Shown: positions 46,514 through 54,982, numbered from the stretch's first letter. The stretch is DNA of 64,000 nt from Streptomyces sp. Ag109_O5-1 (GCF_003814875.1 NZ_RKQF01000001.1:1612001-1676000), one strand, 5' to 3'. Made by a program: numbers and translations. The notes: generated from the letters alone by a model not told the origin.

Positions 46514-47376
46514 GCATGAGTGTCCGACCGGTTGCCGTGGTCACAGCCTCCCGCCTACCCCGGGGGATGGAAGACACCGAAGGGCTGCTGGCCGCCCTCG
46601 CGGCACGAGGCGCGCGGGCGGACCTGGTGGTCTGGTCAGATCCAGAGGTGGCATGGGAGGACTACGATCGGGTGCTGTTACACGCGCCGTGGGACTACTC
46701 GGAGCATCTCGCCGCCTTCGAGAATTGGCTGGCGCTGGAGGTCGGCGGCCGCCTGGTGAATCCGCTCCCCCTGATGCGGTGGAACACCGACAAACGCTAC
46801 CTGTGCGAGCTCGGTGCCAGAGGGATCCCCGTACCCGCGACCGTCGTCATCACGGAGCCCGCACGCGTGAGGGCGGACGAACTGGCGGCCGAACTCGGCA
46901 TCGGCCCACTCGTCGTCAAGTCCACGGTCGGCGCGGGCGGCCGTCGGACCTGGCTGCTGGAGAGCGCAGGTGCAGTGCAGGAGTTCCTCCGGCAGGGCGG
47001 TGTGCCGGTGCCCGGTCCCGTCCTGGTCCAGGAGTATGTCCCGTCCGTACGCGACCAAGGCGAGTACTCGGCGATCCAGCTTGGCGGACGGCTCAGCCAC
47101 GTCGTCCGCAAGGTGCCCGCCGCGGGGGAGTTCCGAGTGCAGCACCACTTCGGAGGGACGGTGCTGACAGAGCGTGTCCAGCCCTGGATGGAAGACTTCG
47201 TGACCAAGGTCGCCGACTCCCTGCCCCAGCAGCCCAGCTATGCGCGCATCGACTTCGTGACGAGCGAACGGAATGTTCCGCTGCTCATGGAGGTCGAGGT
47301 GATCGAACCCGATCTCTTCTTGCGGCACGGCGACGGCGCGTACGACACCTTCGCGGCGCTGCTGACCACATCGTGA
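46510..47376 (+). CDS. ATP-grasp ligase-like protein
   Basis: This 288-aa enzyme has an ATP-grasp fold: N-terminal Rossmann-like part (VAVVTASRLPRGMED; VLLHAPWDYSEHL), then PLVVKSTVGAGGRRTWLL for phosphate binding and a late metal-binding LLMEVEVIEPDLFL. ATP-grasp enzymes join a carboxylate to an amine or other nucleophile through an acyl phosphate; the substrate is unknown. Its start overlaps the TIR gene (ATGA) and its stop overlaps the RyR gene (GTGA), so the three are made together. Codon 57 (46678-46680) is TTA, suggesting bldA dependence. Confidence 0.85.
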   Translation: MSMSVRPVAVVTASRLPRGMEDTEGLLAALAARGARADLVVWSDPEVAWEDYDRVLLHAPWDYSEHLAAFENWLALEVGGRLVNPLPLMRWNTDKRYLCELGARGIPVPATVVITEPARVRADELAAELGIGPLVVKSTVGAGGRRTWLLESAGAVQEFLRQGGVPVPGPVLVQEYVPSVRDQGEYSAIQLGGRLSHVVRKVPAAGEFRVQHHFGGTVLTERVQPWMEDFVTKVADSLPQQPSYARIDFVTSERNVPLLMEVEVIEPDLFLRHGDGAYDTFAALLTTS

Positions 47377-49172
47377 GCGCCGACCCGGCGCACCAGCAGG
47401 AGGGGCGCGGTGGAGGCGTGCGGCCGCGTGCGGTCCCGGCCGGAGGTGCGGTCGCGGGGGTGCTGGCCCTGGTCGCTGTGGTGTTCGGCCTGGTCGGTGT
47501 CCATCAGCAGCTCGGCCAGCACCCCGGCGCCCGACAGGGCGTCTGGGAGGTCCTCTTCCGGGTCCTGCAGCTGTTCACCCTGGGGTGGGACGAGCCGGAC
47601 CGGGCCCCGCCACTGCCCTGGCCGTTGCAGGTGGCGCGGTTCCTCGCGCCCGCAGTGACGGTGTACGCCGTTGTGGAGGCTGGACGGCGGCTGTTCGCCG
47701 ACGAGCTGCGGCACCGGCGGGTGCGCCGTCAGCGCGGCCACGCCATCGTGTGCGGATCCGGGTCGGGGGCGCGCGCTCTGGCGCGGGACTTGATGGCGTC
47801 GGGGCAGCGGGTGGTGATCGTCGGCGACGAGGCAGAGCGCGCAGCCGGGGTGGCGGGCGCCCTCGTGGTGGCCGGCGACCCCCGGTTTCCGGCGGCCCTG
47901 GCTGCTGCGGGACTGGCCGGGGCAACCGCCTTGTACGCCTGCGACGATGACAGCACCCGCAATCTGGCGGTGGCTTTGACCGCTACCGGTGCCGTGACCG
48001 CCGAAGGACTGAGGGTCCATGCGGAGATCCGGGACCCCGTGCTGTGCCGTGCCCTTCAGGCGCGCTGGTGGAGCGGGAGCGAAGTGCGCCGTGTGCGGCT
48101 GGACTTCTTCAACCGCTATCAGGCCGCCGCCAACCGGCTCGTCCAGGAAGAGGCCGCGCACCTCTCGGACGGCAAGCCGAGGGAGGTGCTCATCGTGGGC
48201 CAGGGCTCGTTCGCGCAGGCCTTCGCCACCTGCCTGGGCCGCTTCAGCGCGGATCCTGCCCGCTTGACGATCACGTTGGTCGGCGCGAGTTCCGAGCAAA
48301 CCGTCGACGATCTCATCCGCACCTCCCCATGCCTGGTCGACGCCTGCACCCTGCAGCATGCGAATGCGACCTCTGCGGAAGCGGTCTGGCAAGCGGTGGG
48401 CCGCGGCGCAGTGGCCCGGGTCTATCTCTGCGCGTCCGATCAGGAACAGGTGATCCGGCAGGCGCTGCTGGACACCGACCTGTGGCGGGCGGGCCCCGAG
48501 ATGGTGACGGTCTGCATGGACGACGCCATCGGCTACGGCGAGGCGTTCCAGCAGTCCGGTGTGACGACGGCACCGGTCGACGGCATGGGCGGGCGTCTGA
48601 AACTGTGGGGTATCAAGGCCGCCGCGTACCGCCTGGATGCCGTCGACGAGGACTTCACGGAGATGATGTCTCGGGCGGTGCACGAGGCGTATCTGCGGCG
48701 CCGGCTCAGAGAACGCGCGGCCGGTGCCGAGCCCGGCGGTACGTTCGTAGCGTGGGGTGAGCTGTCGGAGGACCTCCGCAACGCCAATCGCGACCAGGTG
48801 CTGTCCTACGGACAGAAGCTTGCGGAGCTCGGCTGCGTCCTCATACCGAGGGACGGCCGGGCTGCCCCGTTCTCCGTCGACGGCGATGTCGTGGAGCGGC
48901 TCGCGGAGGCCGAGCACCTGCGGTGGATGAACGACCGGCTCAGGGCCGGATGGTCGTATGCGGAAGTCCGTGACGACAGCGCCCTGCACCACCCCGACCT
49001 CGTGCCGTGGTCCCAGCTTCTCGAAGCGGACCGCGAGAAGGACCGCGAGGTGATACGCGGCTTGGGCGCGGTCCTGGCCGACTCCGGCTTCGACGTCGTA
49101 CACATCAGGGATGTGGAGAGCCCAGTCGTGATCCCAGACCCAGGGGGCGGTACGGGGAACAGGGGGGGTTGA
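47373..49172 (+). CDS. Membrane protein with two NAD-binding (TrkA-N-like) domains and a RyR domain
   Basis: This 599-aa protein has two predicted helices near the N-terminus (about 22-43 and 86-102), as in a two-helix channel-like module without a visible selectivity filter. Two Rossmann domains follow (HAIVCGSGSGARALARDL at ~123; EVLIVGQGSFAQAFATCL at ~270). The C-terminal RyR domain (~440-575) shows AEAEHLRWMNDRLRAGWSY and HHPDLVPWSQL. Prokaryotic RyR domains are known from comparative genomics as partners of nucleotide-signalling conflict systems. GTG 47373 overlaps the ATP-grasp stop. I infer that it senses an NAD-derived product of the TIR protein and changes membrane permeability. Confidence 0.85.
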   Translation: MSADPAHQQEGRGGGVRPRAVPAGGAVAGVLALVAVVFGLVGVHQQLGQHPGARQGVWEVLFRVLQLFTLGWDEPDRAPPLPWPLQVARFLAPAVTVYAVVEAGRRLFADELRHRRVRRQRGHAIVCGSGSGARALARDLMASGQRVVIVGDEAERAAGVAGALVVAGDPRFPAALAAAGLAGATALYACDDDSTRNLAVALTATGAVTAEGLRVHAEIRDPVLCRALQARWWSGSEVRRVRLDFFNRYQAAANRLVQEEAAHLSDGKPREVLIVGQGSFAQAFATCLGRFSADPARLTITLVGASSEQTVDDLIRTSPCLVDACTLQHANATSAEAVWQAVGRGAVARVYLCASDQEQVIRQALLDTDLWRAGPEMVTVCMDDAIGYGEAFQQSGVTTAPVDGMGGRLKLWGIKAAAYRLDAVDEDFTEMMSRAVHEAYLRRRLRERAAGAEPGGTFVAWGELSEDLRNANRDQVLSYGQKLAELGCVLIPRDGRAAPFSVDGDVVERLAEAEHLRWMNDRLRAGWSYAEVRDDSALHHPDLVPWSQLLEADREKDREVIRGLGAVLADSGFDVVHIRDVESPVVIPDPGGGTGNRGG

Positions 49173-49313
49173 CTTCTCGGGTCTGGCCCGCGTCGTCTTT
49201 CTCGTCGACCGGGCGCGCGAGCCGAAACTCATGAACTTGAACTGATCGAGCCTGACCTGATTCTGCGACCGGGGGCTCCGGGCGGCCCACGATGAGCGAC
49301 GAGGAGCATGTTC

Positions 49314-50294
49314 ATGGACCATGAGAACTCTGAGTCCGCATTGCGCAGCTTTCCACCCGCGCCACTGGCTGCGGTCCGGTCGGTCCCGACCGGCACCGAG
49401 GCAGTCGACGTCGACCTGAACGACGTGCTGGCCGGTCAGCTCGTCAGCCTGACCGGGGCTCTGCAACGGCTCGGCATCTACGACGAGCTGCTCGGCTGCG
49501 TACTGGATCTGGTCGAGCTGGTGGCCTCACCACGGGCTCGGGCCGGAGTCACCGCAGACCGGGTGGAGCGCCTCCACGAGCATCTCACCGTACCGCAGGC
49601 ATTGGATCTGCGTCGGCGGCTGGCTACCACACTGGCCGGCCGCTCAACGGTGTGGACCAGCCGGCTGCTACGCAGTCTGCGCGAGCAGTCACGACCGCTC
49701 TATGTGTGCGGCCGCTTCTACGCCAGGATCATGATGCCGGAGGACGTTATCGCGCCCTACCGGGCGACACTGGTAAGAGAAGCCGGTTTCATGACCCCGC
49801 ACGGGCCGCATCTCGACTCCTGGTTCAGCCAAGGCACCAACACCATCAACCTGTGGATGGCCCTGGGTCCAGTGGTGCCTGGAAACGGCATGCTGTTCCA
49901 TCCCCCGCAGTACCGTGACGGGCTACGCCGCAGATACGAGGCCTGCGAGCCATGGCAGTTCGTAGGTCAGCCGCGGAGCATCGCGTTGGATCCCGGCGAT
50001 GTGCTGCTGTTCCATGGCGACCACGTGCACGCCACCGAGGTGAACATCACCGACCGCACCCGGTTCGTGGTCAGCACCCGGATCACGGTCGGTCCGCCCG
50101 CCTATCGGCGCGAGGGCACCGGCTGGGTGCCGTACCACGATCTGCGACTGCTGCATACGCCCCTGCATCGGATCAGCTCGCTCAGGTCGCGGCTGACCCG
50201 CAGCGCCATTCGGCAGGCCATCCGGACGGTTGGGCTACGTCCCACCGCTCGGCCCGCGGTCGCTTCTGCGTCGCAGGAAACGGATCGGTCGTGA
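49314..50294 (+). CDS. PhyH-type Fe(II)/2-oxoglutarate dioxygenase
   Basis: This 326-aa protein resembles phytanoyl-CoA dioxygenase-like enzymes. The facial triad is readable: His and Asp in HGPHLDSW, the distal His in LLFHGDHVHATEVN, and a 2-oxoglutarate-binding Arg in RTRFVVSTR. The N-terminal ~120 residues are helical and less familiar. ATG 49314 has GGAG 7 nt upstream; ATG 49308 is too close. It is the first gene of a coupled trio with a Rieske protein and a dehydrogenase, and begins 141 bp after the RyR gene. It probably hydroxylates a small molecule; the substrate is unknown. Confidence 0.8.
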   Translation: MDHENSESALRSFPPAPLAAVRSVPTGTEAVDVDLNDVLAGQLVSLTGALQRLGIYDELLGCVLDLVELVASPRARAGVTADRVERLHEHLTVPQALDLRRRLATTLAGRSTVWTSRLLRSLREQSRPLYVCGRFYARIMMPEDVIAPYRATLVREAGFMTPHGPHLDSWFSQGTNTINLWMALGPVVPGNGMLFHPPQYRDGLRRRYEACEPWQFVGQPRSIALDPGDVLLFHGDHVHATEVNITDRTRFVVSTRITVGPPAYRREGTGWVPYHDLRLLHTPLHRISSLRSRLTRSAIRQAIRTVGLRPTARPAVASASQETDRS

Positions 50295-50602
50295 TTTCGC
50301 GGCGGTTGGACCTCAGCGAGCTGCCGGTGGACGGCATCCGCCCGGTCGACGGGCGAACGTGCGTCTCGCGTACCGCCGCGGGTGTCTTCGCCTTCGCACG
50401 GCGGTGCCCACACGCCGACGCCGACCTCGCCAACGGCTACGTGACGGACGGCTGGTTGCGCTGTGCCTGGCACAATCTGCCGTTTGAGCTGAGCAGTGGC
50501 CTCGGACCGTGCACCTCCGTGCCGCGGCTGTGGACCCGCAGGCTAACCATGGTCGCGCCGGAGATCTACGAACTGACGACCGAAGGGGACGCCCAACCAT
50601 GA
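50291..50602 (+). CDS. Rieske [2Fe-2S] ferredoxin-like protein
   Basis: This 103-aa protein has the Rieske cluster ligands CPH and, 17 residues on, CAWH (in LRCAWHNLPFEL). GTG 50291 overlaps the dioxygenase stop (GTGA) and the stop overlaps the next ATG (ATGA). It probably passes electrons within the trio. PhyH-type enzymes do not normally need a Rieske donor, so an unlisted oxygenase partner or a structural role is possible. Confidence 0.88.
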   Translation: MISRRLDLSELPVDGIRPVDGRTCVSRTAAGVFAFARRCPHADADLANGYVTDGWLRCAWHNLPFELSSGLGPCTSVPRLWTRRLTMVAPEIYELTTEGDAQP

Positions 50603-51552
50603 CCGGCCCCCGCGTGCCGGCGCTGCACGTGACCCGGGCGTGGCGAATGGAACCGGTCGAGCTACCCTGGCCAGTGCCCGCTGACGGTGAGGTATCGGTG
50701 CGGTTGCTCTTCGCCACGGTGTGCGGCTCGGACGTGCCGAAGTTCACCGGCACCTGGGCCCGGTTCACTCCCCCGCTCGTCCCCGGCGCGCCGATCCACG
50801 AATGCGTCGGCGTGGTCGAGCAGAGCCGCGTCCCAGGCATTGCCGAGGGGGAGCCGGTGCTTGCCATCCCGAAGCACGACGCCGGGCTGGCGGAGGTGTA
50901 TCTCGCCTCTGCGGCGCAGACCACGAGGCTGCCCGGCTGGAGCGAGGACGACCTACCGTACGCCACGCTCGGCCAGCCCACAGCAGCCGTGCTGCACGGG
51001 TTGGACCGCCTCGGCGACGTCAGGGGTGCACGGGTGGCGATCATCGGGCTCGGCGGGATCGGCCTGATCGCCGCGATCCTGCTGCGCGGGCGCGGGGTGG
51101 CGCAACTCGCCGTGATCGAACCGAATGAATACCGCCGGACACTGGGCGCATTCCTGGTGAACGCGCAGGGGTACCCGGCCTGGTCCACCGAACTCGCCGG
51201 ACAGGCCGACGTCGTGGTGGAGGCCGTCGGCCATGACACCTACGGCGATACCCTGCCGGTATGCCTCCGCACGGTGCGCCCGGGGGGGCGGGTGCTGCTG
51301 TTGGGGAATCCGGCGGACACCTCCCACGCGGTCGGCGTGGAGACGATTGTCCGGCGAAACCTGTGCCTGGTGGGCAGCATCTCGCCACAGTGGGAGACGT
51401 ACCTTTCGGCCGGGGCTCGCGCTGTCCACGACGACCTGGCGACATTCCGGCGGCTGATCACCGGCCACGCGCGGTGGCGCGATGCCGAACGGGTCTTCCG
51501 TGAACACGCAGATCCGGCGTCAAGCCGATTGAAGGTCGTCCTGACGGGATAG
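50599..51552 (+). CDS. Medium-chain (zinc-type) alcohol dehydrogenase-like protein
   Basis: This 317-aa MDR enzyme has catalytic-zinc candidates TVCGSD and IHECVG near the N-terminus and a NAD(P) motif IIGLGGIGLIAAILLRG. The four-cysteine structural zinc lobe of classical alcohol dehydrogenases is absent, making it shorter than usual. It ends the three-gene operon; the product of the dioxygenase may be its substrate. The next 40 bp lead into an IS remnant. Confidence 0.85.
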   Translation: MTGPRVPALHVTRAWRMEPVELPWPVPADGEVSVRLLFATVCGSDVPKFTGTWARFTPPLVPGAPIHECVGVVEQSRVPGIAEGEPVLAIPKHDAGLAEVYLASAAQTTRLPGWSEDDLPYATLGQPTAAVLHGLDRLGDVRGARVAIIGLGGIGLIAAILLRGRGVAQLAVIEPNEYRRTLGAFLVNAQGYPAWSTELAGQADVVVEAVGHDTYGDTLPVCLRTVRPGGRVLLLGNPADTSHAVGVETIVRRNLCLVGSISPQWETYLSAGARAVHDDLATFRRLITGHARWRDAERVFREHADPASSRLKVVLTG

Positions 51553-51594
51553 CCGGGCGCCACGACCGGTCGACCGGGAGAGGCCCGTATGAGA

Positions 51595-51684
51595 CCTTGT
51601 GGGGTTCGTAAAGTCATCGCCGCAGGTTGGGACGGTAGAGCGGTGCCGGCTGACCTGCAGCGACGACTTTCCGAGCCCCACAGG
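51595..51684. mobile_element. MITE-like remnant: both ends of an IS with the middle lost
   Basis: A 33-nt arm (51595-51627) and a 32-nt arm (51653-51684) form an inverted repeat with about 27 matches around 25 bp. Both arms match the IS end at 3456-3488. This is either a solo pair of ends after internal deletion or a miniature derivative. It could also fold as a long RNA hairpin and end the upstream redox operon. Confidence 0.6.
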
Positions 51685-51838
51685 CTCAAGCTCCAAGATC
51701 CGGGCGTCCTCACTGCCTCCCCATGAGAACCAGCATCTAGCGGACGCATGCTTCCTGGCCTCCGCCATCCAACGAGATCACCAACGCAGTCAAAACCAGT
51801 GAGCGGAGGCCGCTGCACGCACGACTGCATCACCCGGC

Positions 51839-52063
51839 CTACGGGTCGCTCCTCGGGGGTCGCACAGCGGCGGCGCCTGCCCGCACCATCGCGGCCACCG
51901 GTGGCCTCGCCCATTGCACGAGGTCACGCGGCAGGCCGGTGTCGAGCTCGACGCTCACCCGGACGTATCGGGTGTGCAGCCGAGTGACTTCGACGAGACG
52001 CGGTACGACCGCCTCCGGGCCGCGCTGCAATGCGGCCCGGTAGGTGTCCTTGCGCTGATTCAT
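51839..52063 (-). CDS. Small protein coupled to ParA
   Basis: This 74-aa basic protein (MNQRKDTYRAALQRGPEAVV... VRVSVELDTGLPRDLVQWA) overlaps the parA stop by four bases (ATGA). Size, charge and position suggest a ParB-like or centromere-binding partner, perhaps ribbon-helix-helix through VRVSVELD. I do not recognise the family with certainty. Downstream is IS debris. Confidence 0.5.
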   Translation of the reverse strand: MNQRKDTYRAALQRGPEAVVPRLVEVTRLHTRYVRVSVELDTGLPRDLVQWARPPVAAMVRAGAAAVRPPRSDP

Positions 52064-52704
52064 GCCGTGTCCTGTCGCTTGATGACTTCATCTGCGAGGT
52101 CCATGTACGCCGATCCTTTGGCCACCACCGGACTTCCGAATGACTGGGCGTACAGGTCGAGCCGCGGAATGTGGGTGGACAGCACGTCGAAGCCCCGCTC
52201 GGTGAGAGCTTCGCGGGCGTCGGCGTCGGGACCGGTCCGCGTGGCGTCGGCCCGGTTCGTTCGGTTCAGCAGGACGGCGGCGTGGGCCGGGTGGGCGCGC
52301 AGGGACTGTACGTCGCCCATCTCGCCACCGATGGGCGCCATGCGATCGAGCTCGATGGGAGCCGGAGTCACCGGCACGATCCATTCGCTTGCGTATCTCA
52401 TGATGCTGCGGGTGATGTGCGCGTGGTCCTCCATCTGCGGAGCGTCGAACACGACGGCCTGCCGGTCGCCCAGGAAGTCGTTCACGCGCCGGTGCACGTC
52501 GCCCACCGGCAGAGCGACCACAGGAAACGGGAAGCCACCTGCCAATTCGCTCCAGCGCAGCGCGGAGGAAGCGGGGTCGCTGTCGACCAGCAGCGGTGGG
52601 ACACCCGACTCGTGAAGTGCGTGGGCCAACCAGACTGCGCTGGTCGTCTTTCCCACCCCGGGCTTCAGGTTCACAAAGGCGTAACTCAGCGTCACACGGG
52701 TCAA
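52060..52704 (-). CDS. ParA-family ATPase
   Basis: This 214-aa deviant-Walker ATPase has KPGVGKTT at residue ~14, a switch region LLVDSDPASSALRW, and VVFDAPQM in place of the classic DxP. Such small ParA proteins partition plasmids and integrative elements. It is paired with the small basic protein downstream. With flanking IS ends and a truncated T7SS gene, it is probably a leftover of an integrated element rather than the chromosomal ParA. Confidence 0.85.
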   Translation of the reverse strand: MTRVTLSYAFVNLKPGVGKTTSAVWLAHALHESGVPPLLVDSDPASSALRWSELAGGFPFPVVALPVGDVHRRVNDFLGDRQAVVFDAPQMEDHAHITRSIMRYASEWIVPVTPAPIELDRMAPIGGEMGDVQSLRAHPAHAAVLLNRTNRADATRTGPDADAREALTERGFDVLSTHIPRLDLYAQSFGSPVVAKGSAYMDLADEVIKRQDTA

Positions 52705-52850
52705 CGTAGGGTCGCGAGCCGCGGCCGACCGTCGACCTGGGGCACACCGTGCCGTCGTTCACCCTGCGGAGCTGGTGAATCATTCGTATGGGCCAGTACG
52801 GATGTCGTCCTCTTCGGGTGCCAAGGGGAGTGGGCCCACCTCAAGTCCCG

Positions 52851-52955
52851 ACGCAGCGCCAGGATTTCCACGTCCTTGTCGTGGTCGCTCACCGGTAGCA
52901 AGCGCAGCACGGCAAACGCGTTCGTCACAGCCAGGTAGGCCAGTCGCAACAGCAC
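52851..52955 (-). pseudogene. N-terminal fragment of an integrase-type IS transposase
   Basis: ATG 52955 reads MLLRLAYLAVTNAFAVLRLL then PVSDHDKDVEILALR, the conserved start of a Streptomyces integrase-core transposase. Homology ends after about 35 residues. The rest is replaced by unrelated sequence leading to parA. Its own left end is the repeat at 52985-53083. Confidence 0.65.
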
Positions 52956-52984
52956 GATCGATCATGTTCCCGCAGTTCTCAGCA

Positions 52985-53083
52985 CTCGCGCCAGAGCGCC
53001 GCCCCCAGGGACAGCCGCCAAGACCCCTTGAACCGCGCACCCGCCTCCGACCAGGGCGGATGAAGTTTTCGGCAAGGGCAACG
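52985..53083. repeat. 99-bp IS-end repeat, copy B
   Basis: This matches 18196-18292. It sits directly upstream of the minus-strand transposase start, which identifies it as that element's left end. Its outer border coincides with the point where the T7SS-like gene becomes recognisable, so insertion truncated that gene. Confidence 0.6.
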
Positions 53084-54006
53084 CCCAGGACGCGTTGCAC
53101 GCGGCGAAGCAGAAGCTGGCCGGTCTGCCGCCCAAACCCCTGATCGACCTGCCTGCGAAGGACGACGCTGAGGCGAACAAGCGGGAGAAGACCGAGAAGG
53201 ACAGGTCCTCGGCGGAGCTGTCGGCCGCTACCGCACAGTCCGATCTCGACCTGTACCGCGCTCAGGCCCGCAAGCTGGCCAGCGACTACGACCTGGAAGG
53301 CCAATCGGTCGCCCGGCGCCGGGACAAGGCGTTGGACATCGCGCCGAACGAGCCGGGTCTGATGCACAAGCTGGGCGACGCCTTCAAGGGCCTCGGGAAG
53401 GTACTCGACGCGCTCGACGACGTCGTCGCCAAAGAGGTCAGTGTGGCTGTGGCGGACGCGGTCAAGTGGCTCACGGAGCATGCGAACGCCATCGCCGCCC
53501 TTGGTGACGTGCTCGGGACCATCAGCGCCGCGCTGGGCGCAGCCTCGCTCATTGTCGCCCTCGTCTCTCCGGTGTCCGGGCCGTTTGCACCTATTTTTCT
53601 CGCGGTTGCAGAGGGCATCGGCGTCGCTTCGGGTGGCTTCTCCCTCGGCGCACTGGCACTGCACGGCGCCGCCCGAGCCGTCGGCGGAGAGTCAGTGGTC
53701 TCCAACCGTACGTTGGCCGAAGACGCTCTCGGTGTACCGCCCTTCGGCGGCGGCCTCAAAGGCATATCCAAGGTGGCCGCCGACAGCCGCTTGGCAGTCC
53801 ATGCTTCCAATTTCGGCCTGGTCGATACGGTCGCGGCCTTCCTGGGCGATCCGACCGCACTCGGATACTGGGCACCGAACAATGAGCGACAGGTCGCTGA
53901 GGTCGCGGCAACCCCAGTTATCCCCGGAGCCCCCTTGCTCGTGGCGTTCGAGAACGCCTGGGAAGCTGGAACCGAGAAGGACAAGGCAGCCCGGCAGGGA
54001 AAGTGA
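53083..54006 (+). pseudogene. T7SS-type/polymorphic-toxin-like protein, 5' end lost
   Basis: About 308 codons remain. A charged helical region (KDDAEANKREKTEKDRSS; SDLDLYRAQARKLASDY) is followed by a hydrophobic Gly/Ala-rich segment (ALGDVLGTISAALGAASLIV; SPVSGPFAPIFLAV) and a globular tail. The organisation resembles actinobacterial putative T7SS-secreted proteins with helical WXG-like heads. The head is missing because an IS end abuts the first codons; the earliest start is TTG 53095 without a ribosome-binding site. Two coupled genes follow by GTGA overlaps. Confidence 0.6.
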
Positions 54007-54650
54007 GCCACACGATGAAAGATGCAGAGATCCTGGCCCACTTCGATGGGCGCGGCACTGCCGAGTTCAGTCTGAGCGGCCTGGAGGCCGGCCAGTCCGA
54101 CATGATCACGGCGATCGGCTTCGAGTTCGGCTACGACCTCAAGCAAGCCGAGGCGGTGAGCAGGAGCACGATGCGCATGATCTTCGTGCGCACTGACTCC
54201 CCAACGGCTCGTCAACGCGCCTGGCAGACGCACGACCGGTTGCGCGCGGGAGGTCCGCTCCTGGCGACATGGACCGTCCCTGGTACAGCGCCAGGAGCGG
54301 TCGGCTCCGTCACGGCCGTCGACATGGCGTCGAAGCGGCGAGGTCTCGCCGCCTACGAGGCCAACGGCATCAGGGGATTCGTAGTCTTCATCGCCGTGCT
54401 CAGCCTCGGCTGCTTCATCCTCGCGTGGGTACTGCGCGACAGCCCGAACACACCCCTCGCCGTGATGGCGGCAGTGCTCGGCATCGCCGTTGCCGTGGCC
54501 GCGGCCCTGACCCCTCGGTGGATGAAGCAGTGGTACGAGAAGAACCGCCGGCTGGTGGATCTCTACGACCGACAACGGTCTGGCCAGGTGGGCCCCCCGC
54601 CGCCTCCCGGGCCCGCCGGTCCGCATCCCGGTAGCGGGAGCGGCCAGTGA
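54003..54650 (+). CDS. Membrane protein with two TM helices
   Basis: This 215-aa protein has a soluble N-terminal domain of ~115 residues, two helices at about 122-140 (GFVVFIAVLSLGCFILAWVL) and 147-167, then a basic helix and a Pro/Gly-rich tail. GTG 54003 overlaps the previous stop and its stop overlaps the next GTG. Position suggests an accessory or immunity-like partner of the T7SS-type protein; no family was recognised. Confidence 0.65.
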   Translation: MSHTMKDAEILAHFDGRGTAEFSLSGLEAGQSDMITAIGFEFGYDLKQAEAVSRSTMRMIFVRTDSPTARQRAWQTHDRLRAGGPLLATWTVPGTAPGAVGSVTAVDMASKRRGLAAYEANGIRGFVVFIAVLSLGCFILAWVLRDSPNTPLAVMAAVLGIAVAVAAALTPRWMKQWYEKNRRLVDLYDRQRSGQVGPPPPPGPAGPHPGSGSGQ

Positions 54651-54982
54651 TACGGGTCGACTTCTCGGTTCCCGCCGAGTTCGAAGAGATGCCTTTGGAC
54701 ATGGACTTCGACACGGCCTGGGCCACCGTGAACGCCCGAAGCACCTCCGCCTCACTGGCGCCAGAAACCGAGCAACAGCCACGGGCGGAGATGGCCCGCA
54801 CACTCCAGCGGATCTCGCGGTTGCTCGCAGAGGTCGGCGTCGTGTACACAGCCAACTGCCTGCGGTCCTTCGAGGGCGAGACTTCCATCGGCTCGCTCGC
54901 CGTCGCTGTCGTGGACTTCCCCTACGGCGACGATCCCGCCACCGCAGTCAGAGGGACCCTGCGAGGTGACGGGAAGCGGTAG
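54647..54982 (+). pseudogene. Soluble protein, probably 3'-truncated
   Basis: This 111-aa product (MIRVDFSVPAEFEEMPLDMD... VDFPYGDDPATAVRG) ends GDGKR exactly where antisense RHS sequence begins, so its natural C-terminus was probably lost. GTG 54647 overlaps the previous stop (GTGA). Such small proteins accompany T7SS cargo genes in Streptomyces. The function is unknown. Confidence 0.5.

Noticed and set aside
53095..54006. Complete gene starting at TTG 53095
   Set aside because: There is no ribosome-binding site and the frame continues upstream into IS-end sequence; it is better read as 5'-truncated.
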